Shown: positions 53,126-63,160, counted from the stretch's first letter. The stretch is DNA of 64,000 nucleotides from Ferranicluibacter rubi (GCF_011603255.1 NZ_JAANCM010000002.1:372001-436000); one strand, 5' to 3'. A program made the numbers and translations. The notes: generated by a model not told the origin, from the letters alone.

Positions 53126-55246
53126 TCAGATGTCGAGGTTCTCGGCGAAGACAGCCCGTTCCTGAATGAAGCGGAAACGGGCTTCCGGCTTGGTGCCCAT
53201 CAGATTGTCCACCGCGTCGCGTGTGCCCTCGAAGTCCACATCATCGATGGAGACCTTGAGGAGCGTGCGCTTTGCCGGATCCATCGTCGTTTCCTTCAAC
53301 TGCGCCGGCATCATCTCGCCAAGGCCCTTGAAGCGTCCGATCTCGACCTTGCCGCGCCCGGTGAATTCCTTCTCCATCAGCTCGACTCGGTGGATGTCGT
53401 CACGCGCATAAAGCGTCCTCGTCCCCTGCGTCATGCGGTAGAGCGGGGGCACCGCGAGATAGAGATGACCGCCGCGAATCAGTTCCGGCATTTCCTGGTA
53501 GAAGAAGGTGATCAGCAGCGAGGCGATATGCGCACCGTCCACGTCGGCATCTGTCATGACGATGACGCGGTCGTAGCGGAGATCTTCCTGACGATATTTC
53601 GACCGTGTGCCGCAACCGAGCGCCTGCACGAGATCCGAGATCTGCTGGTTTGCGCCCAGCTTTTCGCGGCCCGCGCTGGCGACGTTGAGGATCTTGCCCC
53701 GCAGCGGCAGGATCGCCTGGTTGGAACGGTTGCGCGCCTGCTTGGCCGAGCCACCGGCCGAATCGCCTTCGACGATGAAGAGTTCGGCACCGAGCGCCGA
53801 GTTCTGTGAGCAGTCGGCGAGCTTGCCCGGCAGGCGCAGCTTGCGCACCGCGCTTTTGCGGGTGACTTCCTTCTCCTTGCGGCGACGGACGCGCTCGTCT
53901 GCGCGCTCGATCACCCACTCCAGAAGCTTTGCCGCTTCCTGCGGATTGCCGGCGAGGAAATGATCGAAGGGATCGCGGATCGCGTTTTCGACGATGCGCT
54001 GTGCTTCGACGGTGGCGAGCTTGTCCTTGGTCTGGCCGACGAATTCCGGCTCGCGGATGAACACGGACAGCATGCCGGCAGCGGAAATCATCACGTCGTC
54101 CGTGGTGACGATCGCCGCGCGCTTGTTCTGCGTCAGGTCCGCATAGGCCTTCAGGCCCTTGGTCAGTGCAATGCGCAGGCCCGCTTCATGCGTGCCGCCC
54201 TCGGGCGTCGGAATGGTGTTGCAATAGGAATGAACGATCGAATCGCCGCCGTACCAAGTGACGGCCCATTCGAGCGCGCCGTGGCCGCCGGTCTTCTCCG
54301 TCTTGCCGGAAAAGATCTCACGCGTCACCGTGAACTCGGAGCCCATCGTCGCCTTGAGGTAATCCTTCAAGCCGCCGGGGAAATGGAACACGGCCTTGTC
54401 CGGCGTGTCCGTACCCTCGACCAGCACCGGATCGCACGACCAGCGGATTTCGACGCCACCGAAAAGATAGGCCTTGGAGCGGGCCATGCGGAAAAGGCGT
54501 GCCGGCTCGAATTTGGCGTGAGGGCCGAAGATCTCCGGGTCCGGATGGAAACGCACGCGGGTGCCGCGCCGGTTCTGCACATCGCCCAGTTCCTCAAGGC
54601 CGCCCTGCGGGATGCCGCGGGAAAAACGCTGGCGATAGAGGCGCCGGTTGCGCGCGACTTCCACTTCCAGCACGTCGGACAGTGCGTTGACGACGGACAC
54701 ACCGACGCCGTGGAGACCACCAGACGTCTCGTAGACCTTGCTGTCGAATTTGCCGCCGGCGTGGAGCACGGTCATGATCACTTCGAGCGTCGACTTGCCC
54801 GGAAATTTCGGATGGTTCTCGACCGGGATGCCGCGACCGTTATCGGTCACCGCGAGGCACCCTTCTGCGTCGAGATGGACGTCGATGAAATTGGCGTGGC
54901 CGGCCACGGCTTCGTCCATCGAGTTGTCGATGACTTCGGCAAACAGATGGTGCAGCGCCTTCTCGTCCGTGCCGCCGATATACATGCCGGGGCGACGGCG
55001 GACCGGCTCGAGGCCTTCGAGAACTTCGATCGCAGACGCGTTGTAATCGCCCGTGTCGGCCTTCAGCTGAGAAGCGGGGGTTCCCGGAGCACGCGTGGCC
55101 GCTTTCGGTTCCTCTGCCTTCGTCGGGGCGCCTGGTTTGGCATCCGCTGCCTTGCCGGCAGACGACGTCGGGTCGAGCGTCTTCGGCTCGGAGGGCTTCC
55201 GGGGAGCGGGCGGTGTGTTCGCGAAAAGGTCGTTGCTGTCCGTCAT
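53126..55246 (-). CDS. parE: DNA topoisomerase IV subunit B
   Basis: GHKL ATPase and TOPRIM subunit of topoisomerase IV, which decatenates daughter chromosomes (706 residues). A Pro/Ala/Lys-rich extension occupies 1-65. ATP-binding residues include Glu-Val-Ile-Asp-Asn-Ser-Met-Asp-Glu and Gly-Gly-Leu-His-Gly-Val-Gly. TOPRIM motifs are Val-Glu-Gly-Asp-Ser-Ala-Gly-Gly and Asp-Ala-Asp-Val-Asp-Gly-Ala-His. The C-terminus lacks the gyrase-type insertion. ATG 55246 is preferred over a TTG four codons upstream. Confidence 0.95.
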   Translation of the reverse strand: MTDSNDLFANTPPAPRKPSEPKTLDPTSSAGKAADAKPGAPTKAEEPKAATRAPGTPASQLKADTGDYNASAIEVLEGLEPVRRRPGMYIGGTDEKALHHLFAEVIDNSMDEAVAGHANFIDVHLDAEGCLAVTDNGRGIPVENHPKFPGKSTLEVIMTVLHAGGKFDSKVYETSGGLHGVGVSVVNALSDVLEVEVARNRRLYRQRFSRGIPQGGLEELGDVQNRRGTRVRFHPDPEIFGPHAKFEPARLFRMARSKAYLFGGVEIRWSCDPVLVEGTDTPDKAVFHFPGGLKDYLKATMGSEFTVTREIFSGKTEKTGGHGALEWAVTWYGGDSIVHSYCNTIPTPEGGTHEAGLRIALTKGLKAYADLTQNKRAAIVTTDDVMISAAGMLSVFIREPEFVGQTKDKLATVEAQRIVENAIRDPFDHFLAGNPQEAAKLLEWVIERADERVRRRKEKEVTRKSAVRKLRLPGKLADCSQNSALGAELFIVEGDSAGGSAKQARNRSNQAILPLRGKILNVASAGREKLGANQQISDLVQALGCGTRSKYRQEDLRYDRVIVMTDADVDGAHIASLLITFFYQEMPELIRGGHLYLAVPPLYRMTQGTRTLYARDDIHRVELMEKEFTGRGKVEIGRFKGLGEMMPAQLKETTMDPAKRTLLKVSIDDVDFEGTRDAVDNLMGTKPEARFRFIQERAVFAENLDI

Positions 55247-55391
55247 CTGGTGCGTCAAACGTCTTTCGATGTGTCGGCTGATCCTGTAGGTCGGGCATCG
55301 CCTGTCCGTCGTCTGCCCGCCTCTTCATACAAGGGCCGGCCGTCCGGCGAAAGAGCCAAGCGTGCCAAAGAGATCAAAAAGGGAACAAGAC

Positions 55392-56288
55392 ATGGCCCGG
55401 TCCACACTTTCTTTGAGACGCATCGCCGCTTCGAGCGCTCTTGCCCTCGTTTTCGGCCTTGCCATCGGCCTCACCGGGGCCGGCGCTGCGACGTTGAAGC
55501 CGTTCAAGGACGATCTTTTCGGCTACGGCCGCATTCTGGAATCACGCGACGACGGAAACTGGCTGACGGTAGACTACAACGAGATGCGTGACATCAATGA
55601 CCGGGACGAGATCCCGGAGCGACGCGTCAAGCGGCCCTACGTCTCGCTGGGAATCAAGCGTGCGCAGGCGAACGAGACCGTCGATATCGGCGGGCGCGGG
55701 CTCGATGTGTTCCGGGTGGGCGCACCGCAGAATGCCGCCTTCACGGTGATCTTCATCCACGGTCGCGGCGGCGACCGGCGGCTGGGCGCAAACGACTACT
55801 CCTTTGGCGGCAACTTCAATCGCCTGAAGAACCTCGCCGTGGACAACGGCGGCGCCTATTACGCGCCAAGTGCCCGCTCCTTCGATACGGACGGCGCTGC
55901 GGATATTGCGGGGCTGATCGATGCGCTGGCGCGCCGTTCTCCCGGTCGCCCCATCATCCTGTCCTGCGCGTCGATGGGCAGCTTCCTCTGCTGGGGCGTC
56001 ACGCGCAATGCGGCGGCGGTCAAGCAGCTCTCGGGGATGATGATCATGGGCGGCGCAACCGATCCGGACTTCGGCAAGAGCGCGGCCTTCGCTAGCAAGT
56101 TGCCCATCTTTTTCAGCCATGGGAGCGCGGACGGCACTTACAAGGCGGAGGATCAGGCTGCACTTTACGGGCGTCTGAGGAAGGGCGGCTATCCCACCCG
56201 CTTCGTCCTGTTCCAGACAGGCACACATGGAACGCCGGTGAGAATGACCGACTGGCGGGATGCCATCAACTGGATCCTTTCGCGCTAA
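55392..56288 (+). CDS. Secreted alpha/beta hydrolase
   Basis: 298 residues. Signal peptide ends near Ala-Gly-Ala-Ala (30-33). The oxyanion segment His-Gly-Arg-Gly-Gly is near residue 122. The nucleophile is probably Ser in Cys-Ala-Ser-Met-Gly-Ser, where the first Gly of GxSxG is Cys. Asp in Gly-Ser-Ala-Asp-Gly and His in Gly-Thr-His-Gly-Thr complete the triad. Substrate unknown. It is divergent from parE. Confidence 0.82.
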   Translation: MARSTLSLRRIAASSALALVFGLAIGLTGAGAATLKPFKDDLFGYGRILESRDDGNWLTVDYNEMRDINDRDEIPERRVKRPYVSLGIKRAQANETVDIGGRGLDVFRVGAPQNAAFTVIFIHGRGGDRRLGANDYSFGGNFNRLKNLAVDNGGAYYAPSARSFDTDGAADIAGLIDALARRSPGRPIILSCASMGSFLCWGVTRNAAAVKQLSGMMIMGGATDPDFGKSAAFASKLPIFFSHGSADGTYKAEDQAALYGRLRKGGYPTRFVLFQTGTHGTPVRMTDWRDAINWILSR

Positions 56289-56421
56289 TTTAGATGCAAC
56301 CTGAGCGATTTTCCGTTCGTTAACCACCGATTGAAGTCCCAACCCTTTTGCGGGTCGTGTTTGTCTTTCGGAAAGCACGGCATGACAGTCTCCCGGCAAT
56401 TGAAAAAACCGGGGTGCAATC

Positions 56422-57864
56422 ATGGATGCGCGAACCGACACACGGCTTGTTCCGCTTTGCGTCGATTTGGATGGTACGCTTGTCGCAGCCGATACGCTGT
56501 GGGAAGGCGTCGCCGTCGTCCTGTTCCGCAATCCGCTGATGCTGTTCGCGCTCGTCCTCTGGGCGTTGCGGGGCAAAGCGCATCTGAAGCATGAGGTGGC
56601 GGCCCGGTCCGGACGCACGGGTGGCGACTGGCCCTATCGCCCCGAGGTCATGGAGCGGCTGCAGCGGGAGCGGGCGACCGGCCGCGATATCGTCCTCGTC
56701 ACCGGCGCCGCCGAACGGGTGGCGCTGGATGTCGCAGCCCATGCCGGCATCTTCACCGGCGTACTGCATTCCTCGCCCACCCACAACCTCACGAGCCATC
56801 GCAAGCGCGCGGAGCTGATCGCGCGCTATGGCGAGGCCGGGTTCGACTACATGGGCAACAGCCGGGATGACGTGGCCGTTTTCGATGCCGCCCGCACGGC
56901 CATCGTCGTCGCACCGGATCGCGCAGCGGAAACATGGCGCCGTCGCCATGGTGCCGAGCGTCTCGAGACCGGCACGATCGGCATCAAGGACACGCTGAAA
57001 TCCATCCGCGTCCACCAATGGGCGAAGAACATCCTGATCGCCGTGCCGATGGCGCTCGACCACGACATCCTCCAGCAAGAGGCGCTGATCAACACGATCG
57101 TTGCCTTCTTCGCCTTCAGCTTCCTCGCCTCTGCCGTCTACGTCATCAACGATATCTCGGACCTGACGAATGACCGCCGCCATCCGAAGAAGCGGTTCCG
57201 GCCGCTAGCGAGCGGGCGCATGTCCGTTCCGACCGGCTTGGCACTCGCCGCAAGCCTCCTCATCGCGTCCGGCGCGTTGACGCTCACAATGCCGCGCGAT
57301 TTCATCCTGACACTTGGCATTTACCTTGCAATCACGACGGCTTATACATTTTTCCTCAAGCGGAAGCTTTTGGTCGATGTCTTCACGCTGGCGGGCCTCT
57401 ACACAATCCGCATCGTCGCAGGCGCGACGGCAACCGGAACGGAGCTTTCCTTCTGGCTTCTCGCCTTCTCGATCTTCTTCTTCCTCAGCCTTGCGCTGGT
57501 GAAACGCTATGTCGAGCTGGACGAGCATGGCGGCGAAGCCGGTGCGCAGGTTCCGGGGCGCGGCTATATGCAGGTCGATTTCGAGATGGTCGGCCAGGCC
57601 GGCGTCTCCTCGGCTTTCGCCTCCGCGCTCGTTCTCGCGCTCTACATCCACAGCGTCGAGATGCAGCAGATGTACAGCATGCCGGCCGCGCTCTGGCCGC
57701 TCTGCCCCATGGTCCTCTACATGCTGCTGCGCATCTGGATGCTCGCCCGACGTGGCGCGTTGCATGAGGATCCGGTCGTTTTCATCATGCGCGACTGGCG
57801 CAGCATCGCTACCATGGCCGCAGGCGGCGTGCTGGTGATGATCGGCGCGGTCGGCATTCAATGA
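56422..57864 (+). CDS. HAD phosphatase fused to UbiA-family prenyltransferase (DPPR synthase-like)
   Basis: 480 residues. The N-terminal HAD domain (about 1-185) has Asp15-Leu-Asp-Gly-Thr and, near 145, Gly-Asn-Ser-Arg-Asp-Asp. The membrane domain (190-480) is UbiA-type; Asn243-Asp-x2-Asp247-x3-Asp251-Arg-x-His-Pro-x-Lys-Arg-x-Arg-Pro closely follows decaprenyl-phosphate 5-phosphoribose synthase. The expected reaction joins PRPP and polyprenyl phosphate; the HAD part could then remove the 5'-phosphate (inference). The stop overlaps the DprE1-like gene by 4 nt. Confidence 0.88.
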   Translation: MDARTDTRLVPLCVDLDGTLVAADTLWEGVAVVLFRNPLMLFALVLWALRGKAHLKHEVAARSGRTGGDWPYRPEVMERLQRERATGRDIVLVTGAAERVALDVAAHAGIFTGVLHSSPTHNLTSHRKRAELIARYGEAGFDYMGNSRDDVAVFDAARTAIVVAPDRAAETWRRRHGAERLETGTIGIKDTLKSIRVHQWAKNILIAVPMALDHDILQQEALINTIVAFFAFSFLASAVYVINDISDLTNDRRHPKKRFRPLASGRMSVPTGLALAASLLIASGALTLTMPRDFILTLGIYLAITTAYTFFLKRKLLVDVFTLAGLYTIRIVAGATATGTELSFWLLAFSIFFFLSLALVKRYVELDEHGGEAGAQVPGRGYMQVDFEMVGQAGVSSAFASALVLALYIHSVEMQQMYSMPAALWPLCPMVLYMLLRIWMLARRGALHEDPVVFIMRDWRSIATMAAGGVLVMIGAVGIQ

Positions 57865-59198
57865 CGGGCGCGACGAAAACACCGATGGTCGCGAATTTCG
57901 ACAGCTGGGGCCGTCTCGACACGCGCACGCGCCATGCCATCAGCCCGGATGCCTTCGAGGACGATATCCATACGGCCGCACCGGGCGGATATCTCCCCTT
58001 CGGCAACGGCCGCTCCTACGGCGACAGCTGCCATAATGATCCGGGCCTCTTGATCGACAACCGCAAGCGCGGCCGCATCCACGCCTTCGATACGGGTACC
58101 GGCATTCTCTCCGCCGAAGCCGGCGTCACTCTGTCGGCCATTCTCGCGCGCGCCGTGCCGCATCGCTTCTTTCTGCCGGTTACCCCCGGCACGGCCCATG
58201 TCACGCTCGGCGGCGCGATCGCCAACGATGTGCATGGTAAGAACCACCACGCCCGCGGAACCTTCGGAAACCATATCCGGCGCCTGACACTGCTGCGCTC
58301 CGACGGCGTAGTTCTCACATGCTCGGAAACCGAGAACCCGGAGATGTTCAGCGCCACGATCGGCGGCATGGGACTGACCGGCCTTATCCTCGATGTCGAT
58401 CTGCAGATGATGAAGGTGCCCTCGGCGCACATCCAGCAGCACGCCATCCGCTTCGACAGCCTGGACGACTATTTCGGCATGATCGACCGCGTCGATGCCG
58501 AACATGAATATTCCGTCGCCTGGATCGATCAGCTGGCCACGGGCCGCAAGGCGGGCAGGGGCATACTCCTGGCCGGCGACCATGCCGACGCCTCCTGCGA
58601 ATTGCCCGACCTGCCGCGCGGACGCACGCTTGGCATTCCCGCGACGCCGCCGTTCAGCCTTCTCAACCGCCTGACGCTGAAGGCCTTCAACGCCGCCTAT
58701 ATCCGCAAGGCGAAAGCCGGCGAGACGGTCGAGACGGTGAAATGGTCCGGCTATTTCTATCCCCTCGATGCGATCAGGAACTGGAACCGGCTCTACGGGC
58801 GCAAGGGCCTCTATCAGCACCAGAGCGTTTATCCCGTCGACGTCGCACCTGCTATCACCGCGCGGCTGATGGAAGCGGCCCGAGACGCCGGACATGGCTC
58901 CTTCCTGACGGTTCTGAAACGCTTTGGCGAACACCGTTCGCGCGGCCTGTTTTCCTTCCCGCGCCCCGGCTTCACGCTCACCCTCGATTTCGCCAACCAG
59001 GGCGAGGGCACGTTAAAGCTCCTCGATACGCTCGACCGGATCGTCGTGTCTGCTGGCGGTGCGGTCAATCCCTACAAGGATGCACGGATGAGCCCCCAGA
59101 CTTTCGACGCGTCCTTCCCGGAATGGCGGAAGCTCGAGGCGATGCGGGATCCCGCAATGATGTCGGACTTCTGGCGGCGAACCGCCATGGCACTGTGA
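57861..59198 (+). CDS. DprE1-like FAD-binding oxidoreductase
   Basis: 445 residues of the vanillyl-alcohol oxidase fold. The FAD loop Gly-Asn-Gly-Arg-Ser-Tyr-Gly-Asp is at 48-55, then Leu-Pro-Val-Thr-Pro-Gly-Thr and Gly-Gly-Ala-Ile-Ala-Asn-Asp-Val-His-Gly-Lys-Asn-His-His, all as in decaprenylphosphoryl-ribose 2'-oxidase. It would oxidise the C2' hydroxyl of a lipid-linked ribose to the keto form. Translationally coupled to the UbiA fusion, which makes its presumed substrate. Confidence 0.9.
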   Translation: MTGATKTPMVANFDSWGRLDTRTRHAISPDAFEDDIHTAAPGGYLPFGNGRSYGDSCHNDPGLLIDNRKRGRIHAFDTGTGILSAEAGVTLSAILARAVPHRFFLPVTPGTAHVTLGGAIANDVHGKNHHARGTFGNHIRRLTLLRSDGVVLTCSETENPEMFSATIGGMGLTGLILDVDLQMMKVPSAHIQQHAIRFDSLDDYFGMIDRVDAEHEYSVAWIDQLATGRKAGRGILLAGDHADASCELPDLPRGRTLGIPATPPFSLLNRLTLKAFNAAYIRKAKAGETVETVKWSGYFYPLDAIRNWNRLYGRKGLYQHQSVYPVDVAPAITARLMEAARDAGHGSFLTVLKRFGEHRSRGLFSFPRPGFTLTLDFANQGEGTLKLLDTLDRIVVSAGGAVNPYKDARMSPQTFDASFPEWRKLEAMRDPAMMSDFWRRTAMAL

Positions 59199-59311
59199 AC
59201 GACGAGATAGAATCAATTTTAATAAAAGAAATCAGCAAGTTTCACCGAATAGTGGGCTCTCTGCCGTAAGGTGGGTCCCAAGCGAGAACGAGCCCGAAAA
59301 GGGAATACGAC

Positions 59312-59752
59312 ATGAAATATTTGGCTTTCATATTGTTTACCGTGCTGACCAATGCGGCGGCACAGCTGATGCTGAAGCAGGGCATGCTGAGCCTCGGTCC
59401 TCTGACATTCTCGTCCGATACCGCGATCGCCCGCTTCTTTCAGATCCTGTTCAACCCCTGGGTCTTTGCAGGTCTTGCCACCTTCGCCATCTCGATGGTG
59501 TCGCATCTCTACGTGCTGTCGAAGGTCGAGCTTTCCTTTGCCTATCCCTTCCTCAGCCTCGCCTATGTCGCCGTGGCCATCTTCGCCTACTTCATCTTCC
59601 GCGAGGACCTGAACGCCTGGCGCATCGCTGGCATCGGCTTCATCTGCGTGGGAACCGTCCTCATTGCCCAGTCCGGCCGCTCGACGCCTGCGGAAACTGC
59701 GACGATCGAAACCCCGGCCGCAAAATCCATTCATATTGGGAGCCCGACATGA
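59312..59752 (+). CDS. Small EamA/SMR-type membrane transporter
   Basis: 146 residues with four hydrophobic helices, resembling ArnE/ArnF-type flippase subunits for undecaprenyl-phosphate sugars: Thr-Asn-Ala-Ala-Ala-Gln-Leu-Met-Leu-Lys near residue 13 and Ala-Tyr-Pro-Phe-Leu-Ser-Leu-Ala-Tyr near 77. A flipping role for the lipid-linked sugar of this cluster is inferred. The stop overlaps the epimerase ATG by 4 nt. Confidence 0.85.
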   Translation: MKYLAFILFTVLTNAAAQLMLKQGMLSLGPLTFSSDTAIARFFQILFNPWVFAGLATFAISMVSHLYVLSKVELSFAYPFLSLAYVAVAIFAYFIFREDLNAWRIAGIGFICVGTVLIAQSGRSTPAETATIETPAAKSIHIGSPT

Positions 59753-60765
59753 AACACGTCATTTTCGGAGGCGACGGCTTCGTCGGTCGCCACCTCGCCG
59801 AGCGCCTCGTCAACGAAGGCGAACAGGTTCTGATCGCCGACATCGTCAAGACCGACCTGCCGCATTACGGCCATGGCCGCGTCGGCTTCGTACACTGCGA
59901 CGTGACGGATCTCGACCAGGTCATGAAGGTCGATATCGGCCCCGAGGACATGGTCTACAATATGGCGGCAAAGATGCTGTCGCCGCTGCAGGTCCGCGCC
60001 AAACGCTGGAAATTCTTCTGGCCGGTCAACTATTACGGTGCCGAGAACATCATGAAGGCGACGGCGGCTTCGGGCGCCAATCGCCTCGTCCAGTTCACGA
60101 CCGACATGATCTACGGCCACACGGTGCAATCGCCGCAGGCGGAAGATCATCCGGTCAAGCCGCTCGGCGAATACGGCAAGTCGAAATGGGCGACGGAGCA
60201 GCTCTGCCATGCCTATCGCGAGAAGGGCATGCGGATCTCGATCTTCCGTCCGCGCCTCATCATCGGCCCGGGCCGCCTCGGCATCCTAGAAAAGCTGTTC
60301 AAGCTGATCGACGCCAACCTGCCGGTGCCGATGATCGGCTCGGGCAAGGCGCCTTACCAGTTCATCTCCGTGTTCGATTGCGCCGAAGCCGCGCGTCTCG
60401 CCTGGAAGGGCGGTGTGCCGAACGAAGCCTATAACCTCGGTTCCGACAATCCGCCCTCCGTGCGCCAGCTTCTGGGCGGGCTGATCAAGCATGCCGGTTC
60501 CAAATCCATCCTGATCCCCACGCCGGGTTTTGCCGTCAAGGCGACGCTGGCCGCCTTCGATGCGATCAACCTGCCGATCATGGACCCGGAACAGTACCTG
60601 ATCGCCGACGAGATGTGCGTTCGCGAAACCGGCAAGCTGAAGCAGGAGCTCGGCTGGAAGGCCCAGTTCAACGACGGCGCCATGCTGATCGCCGCCTACG
60701 ACGAATACCGCGCGAAGAAATCCAAAGGCACCGTCGGCACGCCCGCCGCCCTGCCGGCCGAATAA
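59749..60765 (+). CDS. NAD-dependent epimerase/dehydratase (extended SDR)
   Basis: 338 residues. NAD-binding Gly-Gly-Asp-Gly-Phe-Val-Gly at 7-13, the catalytic Tyr-Gly-Lys-Ser-Lys near residue 144-148, and Phe-Arg-Pro-Arg-Leu-Ile-Ile-Gly-Pro-Gly. It resembles sugar-nucleotide or lipid-linked sugar epimerases. In this cluster it may reduce or epimerise the keto-pentose, although DprE2 enzymes are usually shorter classical SDRs. Confidence 0.88.
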   Translation: MKHVIFGGDGFVGRHLAERLVNEGEQVLIADIVKTDLPHYGHGRVGFVHCDVTDLDQVMKVDIGPEDMVYNMAAKMLSPLQVRAKRWKFFWPVNYYGAENIMKATAASGANRLVQFTTDMIYGHTVQSPQAEDHPVKPLGEYGKSKWATEQLCHAYREKGMRISIFRPRLIIGPGRLGILEKLFKLIDANLPVPMIGSGKAPYQFISVFDCAEAARLAWKGGVPNEAYNLGSDNPPSVRQLLGGLIKHAGSKSILIPTPGFAVKATLAAFDAINLPIMDPEQYLIADEMCVRETGKLKQELGWKAQFNDGAMLIAAYDEYRAKKSKGTVGTPAALPAE

Positions 60766-60779
60766 GAGGGAACGACAAG

Positions 60780-62249
60780 ATGCTCGATACGCCCGCCCGT
60801 ATCCTCGTTGACTCCACAGTCGTCGAAGGCCCGCAGCCCGTCCGCAAAGCGGTTGCCAAGCCCGACCTCCTCACGGTCGAGGACGCCAAGGCCCTGACCG
60901 TTCCGGAAATGACGACCCTGTTCAAGGATCACGTCAATCCCGGCCAGCTCCACTTCATGAAGCTGCTCGGCTTCCACAAGGTGAAGATCGAGAGCGCCGA
61001 GGGGATGTACTACACCGACCAGAACGGCCGGAAGATCCTCGATTTCTTCGGCGGTTTCGGTTCGCTCGCCTTTGGCCACAACCACCCGCGTCTGCTCGAA
61101 GCCCGCAAGCGCTTTCAGGACGAGAACCGCCACGAGATCGCCATCGCCTTCATGTCGCAATATGCGGCAGCCTTCGCGAAGAATCTCGCGACCATTTCGC
61201 CCGGTGACCTCGACATGGTGTTCCTCGGCTCGTCCGGCTCCGAGGTCATGGAAGCCGCCGTCAAGCTTGCCGAGCGCGCTGCGGGCCCGAAGCGGCCGAA
61301 GGTCGTCTATGCCGAGAATTCTTTCCACGGCAAGACGAAGGGCGTGCTGAACATCACCGACGGCGCTCTCTACCGGGCTGATTTCGCGGTCTCGGGAAAC
61401 ACCGTCCGCGTTCCCTTCGGCAACATCCAGGCGATCGAGAACGCCTTCCGGGCCGATCCGCAGATCGGGGCGATCGTTCTGGAAACCATCCAGGGCGGCG
61501 GCGGTATCATCCGCGCACCCGATGGCTTCTGGAAGGAGCTCCGCGCCCTTTGCGACCGCTACGGCGTCGTCTGGGTCGCGGACGAGGTCCAGTGCGGTTA
61601 CGGCCGCTCGGGCCGCTTCTTCGCCTTCGAGCATGAGAATGTGGTGCCCGACATCACGGCGCTTGCCAAGTCGCTCGGCGGCGGCAAGGCGGCCGTGGGC
61701 GCCATGATCGCCCGGCGCGAGATCTACATGAAGGCTTATGGCACGCCGAAGACGGCGATGATCCACGCGATGGCGACGTTCGGCGGCATGGGCGAGGCCT
61801 GCGTCACCGCCATCGAGGCGCTGAACATCATGTATGACGACGGCTTGATCGATAACGCGGCAGAGCAGGGCGCCTACCTGCTCGCCCGCCTCGATGCGCT
61901 GCGCGAGAAGTACCCGAAGATCATCAAGGAGGTTCGCGGGCAGGGGCTCATGGTGGGGCTCGAGTTCCAGGACTTCAGCCAGACGATGCCGCTGGTGCTG
62001 CGCCCGGTCATCGGCATGCTCGACGACAAGCTCAAGGGCTCGCTCTCCGGCTTCATCGGCGCGCTGCTGCTGCGGGACTACGACACACTCGTCGCCTTCA
62101 CCGAATACAACCGCAACGTCATCCGGCTGGAGCCGCCGCTGATCTGCGAACGCGCCCATGTAGACCAGTTCGTCGATGCGCTCGACGATCTCCTCGGCCG
62201 CGGCATCATTCGGATCGTCAAGGATTTCGTCGGCAGCCAGATGGGCTGA
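60780..62249 (+). CDS. Class III PLP-dependent aminotransferase
   Basis: 489 residues, fold type I. Gly-Ser-Ser-Gly-Ser-Glu at 150-155 binds PLP phosphate, Asp268 is in [10 protein letters not shown], and the Schiff-base lysine is Lys297 (Ala-Lys-Ser-Leu-Gly-Gly-Gly). An N-terminal extension of about 45 residues precedes the domain. Substrate is open: the usual class III donors are omega-amino acids, but the cluster suggests a keto-sugar acceptor. GAGGGAACGACAAG precedes ATG 60780. Confidence 0.88.
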   Translation: MLDTPARILVDSTVVEGPQPVRKAVAKPDLLTVEDAKALTVPEMTTLFKDHVNPGQLHFMKLLGFHKVKIESAEGMYYTDQNGRKILDFFGGFGSLAFGHNHPRLLEARKRFQDENRHEIAIAFMSQYAAAFAKNLATISPGDLDMVFLGSSGSEVMEAAVKLAERAAGPKRPKVVYAENSFHGKTKGVLNITDGALYRADFAVSGNTVRVPFGNIQAIENAFRADPQIGAIVLETIQGGGGIIRAPDGFWKELRALCDRYGVVWVADEVQCGYGRSGRFFAFEHENVVPDITALAKSLGGGKAAVGAMIARREIYMKAYGTPKTAMIHAMATFGGMGEACVTAIEALNIMYDDGLIDNAAEQGAYLLARLDALREKYPKIIKEVRGQGLMVGLEFQDFSQTMPLVLRPVIGMLDDKLKGSLSGFIGALLLRDYDTLVAFTEYNRNVIRLEPPLICERAHVDQFVDALDDLLGRGIIRIVKDFVGSQMG

Positions 62250-62269
62250 GTCGAGACGACGAACATGGG

Positions 62270-62297
62270 ACGCGGGCGGGGGAACGGCCCGCGTTTC
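62270..62297 (+). terminator. Terminator-like hairpin after aminotransferase
   Basis: Perfect 8-bp stem ACGCGGGC / GCCCGCGT (62270-62277 and 62287-62294), 9-nt loop, followed by TTC. Weak T-tract, so partial termination is likely. Confidence 0.55.
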
Positions 62298-62389
62298 TGA
62301 TTCCGATGTTCCACGCGCGATCAACGCTTTCCACGACCGGGTGGATTTGCTACGGCCGATCCATCGTCGGAAAACGGGAGAGAAGCCGA

Positions 62390-63160
62390 ATGACACCTGA
62401 TGTGCGTCCGCTTGTTGCGGGGAACTGGAAGATGAACGGGCTGCGCGCCTCTCTCGACCAGATCAAGGCGATGGCCGAGGGGGTCACGGGCCCGCTGTCC
62501 GAAAAGGTCGAGGCGCTCATCTGCCCGCCAGCAACGCTTCTTTACGTTGCCACGGCCCTCTGCACCGACAGCCCGCTCGCCATCGGCGCGCAGGATTGCC
62601 ACATCGCCGTGTCCGGTGCGCATACGGGCGATATCTCCGCCGAAATGATCGCCGACTGCTTCGGCACCTATGTCATCGTCGGCCATTCCGAGCGCCGCAC
62701 CGATCACGCAGAGACGGATGCGATCGTGCGCGCGAAGACGGAAGCTGTTCTGGCCGCCGATCTCGCCGCCATCGTCTGCATCGGTGAAACCGGTGACGAG
62801 CGCAAGGCAGGCCAGACGCTGGATGTTCTCAAGTGCCAGCTCGATGGCTCGCTGCCGGATGGCATCACGGCTGATAACACCGTCATCGCTTATGAGCCCG
62901 TCTGGGCGATCGGCACAGGGCTGACACCGACCGTGACCGACATCGAGGAGGCTCACGCTTTCATGCGCAAGGAACTGACGGCGCGGTTCGGCGACGAAGG
63001 CGCGGCCATGCGCATCCTCTATGGCGGCTCGGTCAAGCCGGGCAATGCCGTCGAACTGATGGGTATTGCGAACGTCGACGGCGCACTGATCGGCGGCGCA
63101 AGCTTGAAGGCGCAGGACTTCCTCGCCATCTACGGCGCATACGAGCAACTGCTCGGCTGA
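62390..63160 (+). CDS. tpiA: Triosephosphate isomerase
   Basis: Interconverts dihydroxyacetone phosphate and glyceraldehyde 3-phosphate (256 residues). Catalytic residues are visible: Asn12/Lys14 in Gly-Asn-Trp-Lys-Met-Asn, His in Val-Gly-His-Ser-Glu-Arg-Arg, and Glu in [11 protein letters not shown]. GGGAGAGAAG precedes ATG 62390. Confidence 0.97.
   Translation: MTPDVRPLVAGNWKMNGLRASLDQIKAMAEGVTGPLSEKVEALICPPATLLYVATALCTDSPLAIGAQDCHIAVSGAHTGDISAEMIADCFGTYVIVGHSERRTDHAETDAIVRAKTEAVLAADLAAIVCIGETGDERKAGQTLDVLKCQLDGSLPDGITADNTVIAYEPVWAIGTGLTPTVTDIEEAHAFMRKELTARFGDEGAAMRILYGGSVKPGNAVELMGIANVDGALIGGASLKAQDFLAIYGAYEQLLG

Noticed and set aside
60696-62396. 566-codon minus-strand frame opposite the aminotransferase
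   Set aside because: Shadow of a conserved plus-strand gene; composition is biased and there is no recognisable domain.
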